From positions 62,001 through 126,000 of the forward strand of contig NZ_JPWA01000014.1 in assembly GCF_003326475.1 (NCBI RefSeq): a DNA stretch of 64,000 nucleotides, in the 5' to 3' direction. Below, in pieces: positions 52,463 to 60,972 of this stretch. Within the stretch, counting starts at the first letter, position 1, and the number at the start of each line of letters is the position of its first letter. Both the position numbers and the translations under genes were made by a program. Under the pieces are notes generated by a model. The model had not been told where the DNA came from, ran no database searches, and worked only from the letters and a program-made list of their open reading frames with translations. Source of the stretch: Thalassospira xianhensis MCCC 1A02616 (GTDB lineage: Bacteria > Pseudomonadota > Alphaproteobacteria > Rhodospirillales > Thalassospiraceae).

Positions 52463-53377
52463 TCAGGCGGTTTTGGCCACCCGCCTGCGCAGTCTGCTTT
52501 CGCGAAGCCCAAGGTAACTATGCGTCGCCAGTGTGACGATCACGATTGATCCGCAAATAAGCGTCGTGCGGCTTGGCACCTCGTCAACCACCAGCCACAC
52601 CAGAAGTGATCCGAAAATCGCCTCGTTCAGCATGATCAGGCCCGCCTCGGCGGCCGGGATTTTCTTCGCCCCGGCGGTAATGAACAGAAACGACAGCGGC
52701 AACACCACACAGCCCAGCAGGATCAGCCAAAGCGGATCAAGCGGCTGAAGGGCCAGGGGCTCCGCACTTGGCACCATCACCAATGTCGCAAGAAACGCGC
52801 CCAGCATCATGGCGCGCACCGCATCAATATGAATGCGCGTACCGACCACATTGAAATAACACGCCATGCAGATCGCCGTACCCAAGGCCAGAATATCGCC
52901 AAGCGTATTGGCCCCGCCAAATCCCGCCCCGACAATCGCCGCTAGCGAGACAAACACCACAACCGACGCAACCCATGTCCGCATCGCCAGAACACGCTTG
53001 AACACAAATACCGCAATCAGGGCCGATAACAACGGGGTTGCGGCAATGATCACCAAGGTATTGGCCGCATCGGTATTGCGGATCGACAGGATGAAACACG
53101 CACTTGTGCCGCCATAAAACAGCCCCGCCAGCATTTCATCGCGGGTCGGCATCATCGCATGGCGCAATGATTGACGGCGGCGCACCCCGCGCCAGAACGC
53201 GATCAGGGCAAGCGTGGACCCAAGGATCAGCAACCGCCAGAACGCGGTCGTCATGTCATCGGCCTTGACCAGCCTTACCAGAAGCGCATCGGGACTGATG
53301 ATCAGAACCCCGATCAGCACCAGCCACGCACCGTGCAAATCGGCAATTTTAAACCGTCCTGATCCCATTTCGTCCAC
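52463..53377 (-). CDS. EamA-family (DMT) transporter
   Basis: A 304-residue inner-membrane protein with about ten hydrophobic spans in two EamA repeats. The second begins near 'LGDILALGTAICMACYFNVVG' and contains 'LGCVVLPLSFLFITAGAKKIPAAEAGLIMLNE' (shown in part), the family signature. It probably exports amino acids or metabolites; the substrate is unknown. It lies upstream of the EptA gene with a 190-base gap. Confidence 0.9.
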   Translation of the reverse strand: MDEMGSGRFKIADLHGAWLVLIGVLIISPDALLVRLVKADDMTTAFWRLLILGSTLALIAFWRGVRRRQSLRHAMMPTRDEMLAGLFYGGTSACFILSIRNTDAANTLVIIAATPLLSALIAVFVFKRVLAMRTWVASVVVFVSLAAIVGAGFGGANTLGDILALGTAICMACYFNVVGTRIHIDAVRAMMLGAFLATLVMVPSAEPLALQPLDPLWLILLGCVVLPLSFLFITAGAKKIPAAEAGLIMLNEAIFGSLLVWLVVDEVPSRTTLICGSIVIVTLATHSYLGLRESRLRRRVAKTA

Positions 53378-53586
53378 GTCCCCTGATTGTTTTATGCCAC
53401 CCGTTTCGGGCTTGGCTTTCTTGTGCGACGGATTGCGATTGATGACAAATCCAAATTTCTCATCAATCGATCAGCGTTGCTTATGAAAGCAGGCCGTATT
53501 TCACACAAAAGAAATGGTTTTGTTTGCGCGCCAAGGCCGATAAGTTGGAACCGTTTTCGCCACACCAAATCACGAGGATCAAATCC

Positions 53587-54051
53587 ATGGCCGGAAAAAT
53601 CGACGCTCGCCTTGCCGAACTCGGCATCACCCTGCCGCAGGCAAATGCCCCGGTTGCCAATTACGTGCCCTATGTCCGTTCCGGCAATCTTGTGCATGTC
53701 TCCGGTCAGATCACCATGGAAAACGGCGAACTGAAATTCCTCGGCAAACTTGGCCGCGACTATCAGGTCGAAGACGGCCAGAAAGCTGCCCGCCTGTGTG
53801 CGCTCAACCTGATCGCACAGGTCCGGGCCGCCATTGGCGATCTTGATAACGTCAAACGCGTCGTCAAACTGAACGCGTTCGTCAATTCCGACCCTGCCTT
53901 CACCGATCAGCCCAAGGTCGTCAATGGCGCCTCCGACACCATGGTCGAAGTTTTCGGCGAAGCCGGCAAACATGCCCGCTCTGCGGTTGGCGTTGCCTCC
54001 CTTCCGCTCGGCGTTGCGGTCGAAATCGACGGCATTTTCGAAGTCGCCTGA
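53587..54051 (+). CDS. RidA-family protein
   Basis: A 154-residue member of the RidA/YjgF/UK114 superfamily, of the longer YjgH/LisMB type. Canonical RidA hydrolyses reactive enamine/imine intermediates. Signatures include 'NYVPYVRSGNLVHVSGQI' and the C-terminal 'ARSAVGVASLPLGVAVEID', with the conserved Arg of the active site. The start at 53587 follows GAGGATC. It is monocistronic and followed by a repeat and a terminator. Confidence 0.92.
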   Translation: MAGKIDARLAELGITLPQANAPVANYVPYVRSGNLVHVSGQITMENGELKFLGKLGRDYQVEDGQKAARLCALNLIAQVRAAIGDLDNVKRVVKLNAFVNSDPAFTDQPKVVNGASDTMVEVFGEAGKHARSAVGVASLPLGVAVEIDGIFEVA

Positions 54052-54078
54052 TCCCCGATCCATCTGCCAAACCACAAC

Positions 54079-54105
54079 CGTCATTCCCGCGACAGCGGGA
54101 ATCCA
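54079..54105. repeat. REP-like palindrome, copy 2
   Basis: The same CGTC + ATTCCCGC / GCGGGAAT stem as at 15125, with loop GACA instead of GAAA. It lies just downstream of the RidA gene. Confidence 0.8.
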
Positions 54106-54157
54106 TATCCCACACTGCTTTGTGGATCACGGTTACCGGCAGAACGCGCAAACATCC

Positions 54158-54184
54158 AAAAGCCGGGCACATGCCCGGCTTTTT
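54158..54184 (+). terminator. Terminator after the RidA gene
   Basis: AAAGCCGGGCA and TGCCCGGCTTT form a perfect stem with a CA loop followed by TTTT. Confidence 0.88.
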
Positions 54185-54264
54185 ATTTCCGCAAAAATCC
54201 CCCTTGACCTTACCCTTACTTGAGGTTCTATGAACAAACGCATCACGAATTCAGGAGAATTGCG

Positions 54265-55215
54265 ATGCGTGTTTTTATTCTGGGGGGAAGCGGCCTGATC
54301 GGGGCGGCCATCGTGCGCAATCTGGTGTCGGCCGGGCATCATGTTTTTGCCCTGGCACGAAGCGAAAACAGTGCCGCCAATCTTGCTGTCATGGGCGCAT
54401 GGCCGATCCGGGGCGACATCCACAATCCCGGCCCATGGTGCGATAAATTGCCGGTGGTCGATGCCGTCATCCATGCCGCATGTGATTTTTCGGCTGATAT
54501 GGGCGGGGTTGATGCCGGGATGCTGATCGAATTGCTGCACGTTCTGCACCGTCAATCCGGGCCAAAGGCCCCCGCCCTGCCGCGCTTCATCTATACCGGC
54601 GGAAGCTGGCTTTATCCCGCCGCCACATCCGATGACGCCATCCATGATGAAAAAACGCCCTTTGCCCCGGTTGCGGGCTTTGAATGGATGGTGCCCGGTC
54701 TTGCCAAAATCCTGTCCGATCCGGCCCTGCATGGCATGGTGATCCATCCGGCCACCGTCTATCGCACCGATCCGCCGCTTCGGGGGCGCCCGTCCTTACC
54801 GGGCGGGGCGCTGCATGACATGGCGCGCAAGGCACGCGATGAAAACCGCATTCGGATTGTGGGGGATGGTTCGGTCATCTGGCCGCTGATCCATGCCGAT
54901 GATCTGGCCGATCTTTACCGGCTCGTGCTTGAAAACGGGGAACGCGGCCAAAGCTATATCGGGGTCGGCATCGAAGGTATCGCGACCGGCGATCTTGCCC
55001 GCCAGATCGCCAAAACCTTTGGCCGGGCCGATTGCGGGATTGAGCATATCAGCCCCGATGACATCGCGCGCGAATATGGGCAATGGGCGCGTGGCCTTGC
55101 GCATAGCCACCGCATGACCAGTCAAAAGGCGATCGGTGAACTCGGCTGGCAACCGCGCCATACCGATATCACCCGTGACCTGCAAAGCTGCTGCGGGGTT
55201 TCCGCAGCAGCCTAA
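54265..55215 (+). CDS. NAD-dependent epimerase/dehydratase-like protein
   Basis: A 316-residue short-chain/extended dehydrogenase. The Rossmann motif is 'VFILGGSGLIGAAIVRNL' (GxxGxxG). The typical Tyr-x-x-x-Lys is not evident at the expected place, where 'FIYTGGSWLY' and 'FEWMVPGLAK' appear, so the reductase activity is uncertain and it may be an atypical, NmrA-like or reduced member. AGGAG at 54253-54257 precedes the ATG. No substrate can be inferred from neighbours. Confidence 0.85.
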   Translation: MRVFILGGSGLIGAAIVRNLVSAGHHVFALARSENSAANLAVMGAWPIRGDIHNPGPWCDKLPVVDAVIHAACDFSADMGGVDAGMLIELLHVLHRQSGPKAPALPRFIYTGGSWLYPAATSDDAIHDEKTPFAPVAGFEWMVPGLAKILSDPALHGMVIHPATVYRTDPPLRGRPSLPGGALHDMARKARDENRIRIVGDGSVIWPLIHADDLADLYRLVLENGERGQSYIGVGIEGIATGDLARQIAKTFGRADCGIEHISPDDIAREYGQWARGLAHSHRMTSQKAIGELGWQPRHTDITRDLQSCCGVSAAA

Positions 55216-55218
55216 TCC

Positions 55219-55386
55219 TCAGATCCGGCCAAGCAATGCCAGCGAGACCACGATAATCAGCACGACGCCCAGCAAACCGATGCTGGTGTGACCAAAACCA
55301 TAGCCATACCCCCCAAAGCGGCCGCTAAACCCGCCGAGCAGGAAAATCACGAGCAGAACGATAAGGATAATACCTACCAATGACAT
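55219..55386 (-). CDS. DUF3309 family small membrane protein (55 aa)
   Basis: A 55-residue protein starting 'MSLVGIILIVLLVIF'. It has two hydrophobic segments separated by a Gly/Tyr-rich turn ('GGFSGRFGGYGYGFGHTS') and ends 'LALLGRI', which is the pattern of the DUF3309 family of small membrane proteins. An AGGAG ribosome site lies upstream on the minus strand. It ends 4 bases from the convergent epimerase-like gene. The function is unknown. Confidence 0.88.
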   Translation of the reverse strand: MSLVGIILIVLLVIFLLGGFSGRFGGYGYGFGHTSIGLLGVVLIIVVSLALLGRI

Positions 55387-55423
55387 TTGGACCGTCTCCT
55401 GTTTTACTTAAAATAAAGATAAC

Positions 55424-55780
55424 TTATTCTTGGGGTCCGTTTGGCGTTTGCTGGTGTGACAGCCGCAACCAGACACCGTCGTCGTTCAGATAGGTCGAGG
55501 TACAAAGTGCTTCGTAAATCGGTACTTCTGCACGTTCGGCCGAAACGCTGTACGCCAGAACCGCAACATCGCCCTTGCGCGTGATCGCAAGATCGCTGAA
55601 CGCCACCGTCCGCCATCTTTGTGCGACCGCATTGTTGCGCCATATGGCTTCATCCACCAAAATCCCTGCGGGATATGGCAGGACTGCAACCGCGCCCTTC
55701 GCCGTCAGGTGATGAGCGTCACTCGCCCCCTCGGTCCAGAAACGCTTTTCCAGCGCCCAAAGATCGTCCTTGTCTGTCAT
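55424..55780 (-). CDS. Small protein resembling SnoaL/DUF4440 (NTF2-like)
   Basis: A 118-residue protein beginning 'MTDKDDLWALEKRFWTEGA' with strands such as 'DVAVLAYSVSAER' and 'YEALCTSTYLNDDGVWLRLSHQQTP'. This pattern resembles the NTF2-like/DUF4440 fold, in which small molecules or subunits bind; the resemblance is by eye. It is cytoplasmic. The upstream frame extends to 55843, but 55780 starts at the conserved-looking part. Confidence 0.75.
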   Translation of the reverse strand: MTDKDDLWALEKRFWTEGASDAHHLTAKGAVAVLPYPAGILVDEAIWRNNAVAQRWRTVAFSDLAITRKGDVAVLAYSVSAERAEVPIYEALCTSTYLNDDGVWLRLSHQQTPNGPQE

Positions 55781-55827
55781 CAACCGGCCTTTTTTCGAAA
55801 ATTTCGGAATAGAGCCCACCGCGCTGC

Positions 55828-56235
55828 CTACTTTCCGAACCAAAGTATACCCACATGGACAACAAGAAATGCGATGGCGATTATCAGATAAAGTCGGCTA
55901 CCCAAAATGCCGGGCGCGGGGGTGTCGGCCTGCCCGATATTGTCGTGCCTCTCCCCGCCAGGCAGGGAGGCAATCATCCGCGTCACGGCATCGGCCCGTT
56001 CGGCAATCAGGGACGGCACATCGGTAAAGCGCGCCGCCAGCCCGTCAAGCCGGTCCCACGCGGATTTTTTGGGCAGCGCGGCAAGGTCGGATGCCTCCTG
56101 CCACGGATCGACACCAAGCCGTGCCAGCATCGACAGAACCGTAACACTGGTTCCCTTTTTGTCGTCTCCGACAGATGTTTGCAGGAATTGGTCGTATTTC
56201 GTGTCCAGACCGATGGTCGATGGCGCATGTGTCAT
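55828..56235 (-). CDS. Hypothetical protein with C-terminal membrane anchor
   Basis: A 135-residue protein. The first 105 residues are soluble and helical ('VTVLSMLARLGVDPWQEASDLAAL'); the last 20 are a hydrophobic anchor ending 'VVHVGILWFGK'. It looks like a tail-anchored inner-membrane protein. No domain was recognised. It is followed closely by the NTF2-like gene (48-base gap), perhaps the same transcript. Confidence 0.7.
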   Translation of the reverse strand: MTHAPSTIGLDTKYDQFLQTSVGDDKKGTSVTVLSMLARLGVDPWQEASDLAALPKKSAWDRLDGLAARFTDVPSLIAERADAVTRMIASLPGGERHDNIGQADTPAPGILGSRLYLIIAIAFLVVHVGILWFGK

Positions 56236-56398
56236 GGCAAGCCCCTTAACCAGCAGATTTCGGGGTACGCCGGATCGACGCGCCCCGATATGCTTCGGGC
56301 TGGGAAAAAGCATATATCGGGCAGTCTAGACCAAAACCGGGATCTTCTTACTAATACAGGTTAGGTGCAGCGCATTTTCCCTTTAGATTGAAAAGGTT

Positions 56399-56722
56399 CT
56401 AATGCTTGCCCACCGCGTTAAGCCCGACCACGCCGCCAATGATCATCAAAAGGAACAAAGCCTTGAACGCGCTCATCGGTTCCTTGAAAAACATCACGCC
56501 AATCACGGCGACCGCCGCCGTGCCAAGGCCCGACCACACCGCATAGGCCGTGCTGACCGGCATGGTCCGAAGGGTGAGCGAAAGCACCCAGAAACTGACG
56601 CCATAAAGCGACAGGGTCAAAACCGCAAACCGCCAGTCGGTAAACCCATTCGACAGCTTAAGCGATACCGTCCCGACCACTTCAAGGCAGATCGCACCCA
56701 ACAGATAAACCCATGCCAGCAT
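56399..56722 (-). CDS. Small multidrug resistance (SMR) exporter
   Basis: A 107-residue four-span exporter of the EmrE/QacE family. The essential membrane Glu is in 'GAICLEVVGTVSLKLSNGFT', and the family signature 'TAYAVWSGLGTAAVAVIG' is present. It functions as a dimer exchanging cationic drugs or guanidinium-type compounds for protons. The ATG at 56722 is preferred, although an in-frame ATG at 56743 exists. Confidence 0.93.
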   Translation of the reverse strand: MLAWVYLLGAICLEVVGTVSLKLSNGFTDWRFAVLTLSLYGVSFWVLSLTLRTMPVSTAYAVWSGLGTAAVAVIGVMFFKEPMSAFKALFLLMIIGGVVGLNAVGKH

Positions 56723-56955
56723 AACCAACCCTTTCACGGTCAAAGATTTTGTGTGCCCAAAATGGCCAAAACCATCGCGCGGGGCAAGCCATCCGTGTGC
56801 ATATATTCAAAGGCCCTTCGATCTGCATCAAATCCCACCCCAAAGCCATTGCGTATAATTGCACGCCAAGGCACATTGCGGGCGCATTGCAGCCTGTACA
56901 CCAACATGCAACACTGCGCCCGGATTTGAAGCCCGAATAAAACAGGGATAAAGAC

Positions 56956-58146
56956 ATGATCGAAACCGATATTCTGATTGCAGGCGGCGGCATCGCCGGC
57001 ATGAGTGCGGCGGCCCGCTTTGCGGCTGACGGGCATAAGGTCATGATCGTCGATCCCGCCCCTGCCGACATTGGCGAAGGCACTGATTTGCGCACCACCG
57101 CCTTCCTGCAACCCGGTATCGAAACCCTTAAAAAGGCCGGTGTCTGGGACGCGATCAAACCGACGGGTGCCGAACTTCGCGTCATGCGCATCGTCGATGC
57201 CGGGGGCAATGAAATGACCCCGCGCGAAACCGCCGATTTTGATGGCGCGGAAACCACGCAGGGCTTCTTTGGCTGGAACGTCTCGAACAAGGCCGCCCGT
57301 GTTTCGCTGATGGCGAAACTTGAAACGCTCCCCAATGTCGATTTCCGCTTTTCCACAACCGTCACCGGCTTCACCGGCACCGCGCGTTATGGTGAGGCCA
57401 CATTATCCGGCGGCGAAACCGTGCGCGCCAAACTGGTCGTGGCGGCGGACGGCCGCAACTCATCCTTGCGCGACTTTGCCGGGATCAAACATCGCCGCTG
57501 GGCCTATGATCAAAGTGCGCTGGTCTTTGTCGTCACCCACGATAAACCGCACGACAATATCTCGACCGAAATCCACCGCACCGGCGGGCCGCTCACCCTC
57601 GTGCCGATGCCCGATCTCGATGGCAAACCCTGCTCGTCCGTCGTCTGGATGACCCCGGCCGACCGCGCCCAGCAGCTTTACAATATGGATGACACCACCC
57701 TTTCGGCGGAAATCACCCACGACACCATGTCGATGTTCGGCCCGCTTACGGTCGCAAGCCCGCGCGCAGTCTGGCCAATGATCTCGCAAGTCCCCTCACG
57801 CCTGATTTCGGCAAGGCTTGCCTTGGTCGCCGAAGCCGCCCACGTCGTCCCGCCGATTGGTGCGCAGGGGCTTAATATGAGCCTCCATGACATCGAAACC
57901 CTGGCCGAGCTGATGGCAAAGGCCAAGCTCAAGGGCGACGATATCGGCGCCACCACGTTGCTCAAATCCTACGAACGCAAACAGCTTCCCAAAACGCTGG
58001 CGCGCGTTGGCGGCATTGATCTGCTCAACCGCGCCTCCATGTTCGAACCCAGAACACTGCGCGACCTGCGCTATGCCGGGCTGACCGCGATCAACCGCAT
58101 CGGCCCGCTGCGTAAACTCGCGATCAAGGTCGGGGTGGGGAAATAA
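56956..58146 (+). CDS. UbiH/COQ6-family FAD monooxygenase
   Basis: A 396-residue flavin hydroxylase of the group that hydroxylates the ubiquinone ring. It has the FAD motif 'ILIAGGGIAGMSAAARFA', the 'VVAADGRNSSLRDFAGI' motif, and near the C-terminus 'LALVAEAAHVVPPIGAQGLNMSLHDIETLAE'-like sequence (shown in part). The usual 'GDAAH' is 'AEAAH', so the second FAD motif Asp is replaced by Glu. It probably acts in ubiquinone synthesis, although the ring position is not determinable. Confidence 0.9.
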   Translation: MIETDILIAGGGIAGMSAAARFAADGHKVMIVDPAPADIGEGTDLRTTAFLQPGIETLKKAGVWDAIKPTGAELRVMRIVDAGGNEMTPRETADFDGAETTQGFFGWNVSNKAARVSLMAKLETLPNVDFRFSTTVTGFTGTARYGEATLSGGETVRAKLVVAADGRNSSLRDFAGIKHRRWAYDQSALVFVVTHDKPHDNISTEIHRTGGPLTLVPMPDLDGKPCSSVVWMTPADRAQQLYNMDDTTLSAEITHDTMSMFGPLTVASPRAVWPMISQVPSRLISARLALVAEAAHVVPPIGAQGLNMSLHDIETLAELMAKAKLKGDDIGATTLLKSYERKQLPKTLARVGGIDLLNRASMFEPRTLRDLRYAGLTAINRIGPLRKLAIKVGVGK

Positions 58147-58165
58147 CTTAGCCCCGATCCCCAAC

Positions 58166-58193
58166 CGTCACTCCCGCGAAAGCGGGAGTCCAG
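58166..58193. repeat. REP-like palindrome, copy 3
   Basis: The same element as copies 1 and 2, but with stem ACTCCCGC / GCGGGAGT. The T-A pair of the other copies is replaced by C-G on both arms, i.e. a compensatory change that preserves pairing. It lies in the convergent gap after the monooxygenase gene. Confidence 0.8.
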
Positions 58194-58223
58194 CCATCCG
58201 TGCCGCAAGTACTGCCAAAACGG

Positions 58224-59054
58224 TCAAACAATCAGCTTCCCATCCGGCCCGAAAAACGGATGCGGTCCGTCATACCGGTCAAGATAGGCCAGATGCGTCA
58301 TCAGGCTATGCTGCCCCGCATCCCAGACATGCAGATGCATCGCGGGCGGCTCCATGACAAAGGCCGATGGTCCATCGGCGCGTAAATCAAACGCCACCTG
58401 ATGGGCGACCGATGGCCCGATCATCAACGGCACCCCGGCCCAGATCGTATGGATCGGACGATGCACATGGCCACAGAAAATCGCCTTGATCCGGTCACGA
58501 TGCACCGAAACGATTGCCGCGAGTTCTTCTGCCCCCGCGCCCAGATTTTGCGCGTCCATATGGGCAATCCCGGTCACAATCGGCGGATGATGCATGAAAA
58601 TCGCGCAATCCCGGCCATCCCCGTCCAGAAGCACATCGCGCAGCCAGTCAAGCTGTGTCTTCCCCAGAACGCCGCCTGGCTTGCCCTCGTCAAGCGTATC
58701 CAGCGCAATCAGGCGCAGCGGAAAATCATCGACCACATAATTCACAAACCCGGTATCGGCCCGGACCGGCGTGGCGTAGGGAAAAGCTGCCCGCAGCGGC
58801 CCGCGTCGGTCATGATTGCCCGGCACCATGAAATACGGGATCGTCAGTTTGGTAAGGATTTCCGCCACCAGCGCATACTCGTCCCGGCTTCCAAGATCCC
58901 CGATATCGCCGGTAAACAGCACCACATCCGGGCGCGGCACCATTGCCATGACATGGGCAACCGCCTTTTCAAGCGCACCTGCGGTATCCACCTTGCGATA
59001 GGCAAGCCTGCGGCCCTCCCCGATATGCAGGTCGGTCAATTGTGCAATCAGCAT
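58224..59054 (-). CDS. GpdQ-like metallophosphodiesterase
   Basis: A 276-residue binuclear-metal phosphodiesterase of the class III cyclic nucleotide PDE / GpdQ group. All ligands are present: Asp8 and His10 ('LTDLHIG'), Asp50 ('FTGDIGD'), Asn80-His81 ('PGNHDRRG'), His156 ('FMHHPP'), and His196/His198 ('CGHVHRP'). The positions nearly match GpdQ, which hydrolyses glycerophosphodiesters. It is the last gene of an ABC importer operon, 24 bases after the ATPase, so I infer that it cleaves the imported substrate in the cytoplasm. No signal peptide is seen. Confidence 0.9.
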   Translation of the reverse strand: MLIAQLTDLHIGEGRRLAYRKVDTAGALEKAVAHVMAMVPRPDVVLFTGDIGDLGSRDEYALVAEILTKLTIPYFMVPGNHDRRGPLRAAFPYATPVRADTGFVNYVVDDFPLRLIALDTLDEGKPGGVLGKTQLDWLRDVLLDGDGRDCAIFMHHPPIVTGIAHMDAQNLGAGAEELAAIVSVHRDRIKAIFCGHVHRPIHTIWAGVPLMIGPSVAHQVAFDLRADGPSAFVMEPPAMHLHVWDAGQHSLMTHLAYLDRYDGPHPFFGPDGKLIV

Positions 59055-59078
59055 TTTCTTTGATTTCTTTCTTTTGTT

Positions 59079-60155
59079 TTATGACTGGGCCGTAACAGCG
59101 GGAAAAACCGTTAGCCGGTCGGCATTAACCCGGCAATGCACATCCGCCCCGGCTTCAATCACGTCATCGGCATGGGTATCGATTGTCACTGCCTGCGAAC
59201 CAATCCCCGACACGGTCAGACGCAACCGTTCGCCCAGGTAGGATACCGCCTCGACCCGGCCGGTAAAATGCGCCTCGTCCAGATCACAGGGCGAAAGCCC
59301 GTCCGCCCGGAAATAAAGCTCCACCGCACCCTGATCAAGTATCGCCCCATGGCGTGGATCAAACGCATCGACCGCATCAAAAACATGGGCGCCGATATGC
59401 AATCGCCCATCGCGCATCTGCCCTGTCATCCGGTTGGCCGCCCCGACGAAATCGGCGACAAACGGGTTTTGCGGCTTGCGGTAAATCTCGCGCGGGGTGC
59501 CGATCTGCGCGATCTCGCCCTTTTGCATCACAACAATCCGATCACCCAGCGCCATGGCTTCTTCCTGATCGTGGGTAACGTAAACCGCGGTAATGCCAAG
59601 CTTGCGCAACAGCGCATTGATCTCGGTCCGCAACCGCACGCGCAGTTTCGCATCCAGCGCGGTCAGGGGCTCGTCGAGCAACAATACACGCGGCTGCACC
59701 GCAATCGCACGCGCCAGTGCCACACGCTGGCGCTGCCCGCCCGAAAGCTGGTCAATCCGCCGATCCGCCAGCATGTCGATATGCATCATTTCCAGCATCG
59801 CATCGACGCGGGCATCGCGTTCCGCACTGGGCACCCCATGCACCTTAAGCCCATAGGCAACGTTTTCTGCCACCGTCATATTGGGAAACAGGGCATAGGA
59901 CTGAAACACCATGCCGACCCGGCGTTTTTCAATCGACTGGCGGGTGACATCATCCCCGTCAAAGCTGATCACACCGCCCGCATCGGGGAATTCCAACCCG
60001 GCGATCATCCGCAAAATGGTCGTCTTGCCGCATCCCGACGGGCCCAGCAGAACAATCGTTTCCCCGCCCTCGATCGTCAGGTCAAAGGGCGCCAGTGCGC
60101 GTGTGCCATCGGCAAAGGTTTTCGCACAATTGCGAAGTCTGATCTGCGTACTCAT
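59079..60155 (-). CDS. ABC transporter ATPase (PotA/UgpC/FbpC type)
   Basis: A 358-residue importer ATPase. Walker A is 'LLGPSGCGKTTILRM', signature 'LSGGQRQRVALARA', Walker B 'VLLLDEPLTALDAKLR', H-loop 'VTHDQEEA'. A C-terminal TOBE-type regulatory domain starts near residue 275. It overlaps the second permease gene by 4 bases (ATGA). It energises the import of the ligand of the adjacent binding protein. Confidence 0.94.
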   Translation of the reverse strand: MSTQIRLRNCAKTFADGTRALAPFDLTIEGGETIVLLGPSGCGKTTILRMIAGLEFPDAGGVISFDGDDVTRQSIEKRRVGMVFQSYALFPNMTVAENVAYGLKVHGVPSAERDARVDAMLEMMHIDMLADRRIDQLSGGQRQRVALARAIAVQPRVLLLDEPLTALDAKLRVRLRTEINALLRKLGITAVYVTHDQEEAMALGDRIVVMQKGEIAQIGTPREIYRKPQNPFVADFVGAANRMTGQMRDGRLHIGAHVFDAVDAFDPRHGAILDQGAVELYFRADGLSPCDLDEAHFTGRVEAVSYLGERLRLTVSGIGSQAVTIDTHADDVIEAGADVHCRVNADRLTVFPAVTAQS

Positions 60156-60970
60156 AACGTATCCTCCGCCGTATCGATGCGTCTGGATGCGCGCTTGCCC
60201 CGGTCGGCAAGTGCCTGCATCGCAATCAGCAACGGCATGATCAAAACAAAGAAAATCAGGGTATAGGCACTGCCGATTTCAAGGCGCATCGATGCATAGG
60301 CATCGGCAAGGCCGACCGGCAATGTCTTGGTAAGCGGCGTATGCAGCATCCAGGTCAGGTTGAATTCCCCGATGGAAAGCGTCACCACCATAAGCGCACC
60401 TGCCAGAATACCCGGCTTGGCATTGGGCACGATGACGCCAAAGAACCGCCTCCAGAACCCTGCCCCAAGGCTTGCCGCCCCTTCTTCCAGCATCTTCATA
60501 TCCATCGCTGCCATCACGGCTGCGACCGAGCGCACCATGAATGGCAGGGTAAACAAAACATGCCCGGTCAGGATGAAAAGCCAGCTTGATCTGTATCCAC
60601 TCACCCCGCCATAGGTAATCAGCAACGCCAGCGCCAATGCCAGCCCCGGAATGGCCACCGGCAGTGTCAGCAATTCCTCAAACAGCCGCATCATCCGGCT
60701 GGGCCGTCGCACCAGCACATAGGCCAGCGGCACACCCGCCACCAATGTCACCACAAGGCACGCCATCGCGATACCAAGCGAGAGCAGGATGCTTTGCGCA
60801 TAAAGGTCCCAGACCTCAAACACCCAGCGCAGGGTAAGCCCCGATGAAAGTCCCTTGAACACATTGACCGTCACCCCGGCCAGGGCCGACATCACCACCG
60901 GCACCACGATAAACAGGCACAACACAATCGTCAGGCCCAGCTGGCTGTAAAACTTCCAGTCACGCCGCAT
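60152..60970 (-). CDS. ABC transporter permease (second)
   Basis: A 272-residue permease with six hydrophobic spans and the EAA loop 'LEEGAASLGAGFWRRFFGVIVPNAKPGI' in part. It is of the PotC/PhnV-like class. The start at 60970 ('MRRDWKFY') lies 2 bases after the preceding permease stop. It forms the channel with the first permease. Confidence 0.92.
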   Translation of the reverse strand: MRRDWKFYSQLGLTIVLCLFIVVPVVMSALAGVTVNVFKGLSSGLTLRWVFEVWDLYAQSILLSLGIAMACLVVTLVAGVPLAYVLVRRPSRMMRLFEELLTLPVAIPGLALALALLITYGGVSGYRSSWLFILTGHVLFTLPFMVRSVAAVMAAMDMKMLEEGAASLGAGFWRRFFGVIVPNAKPGILAGALMVVTLSIGEFNLTWMLHTPLTKTLPVGLADAYASMRLEIGSAYTLIFFVLIMPLLIAMQALADRGKRASRRIDTAEDTL

Positions 60971-60972
60971 GA

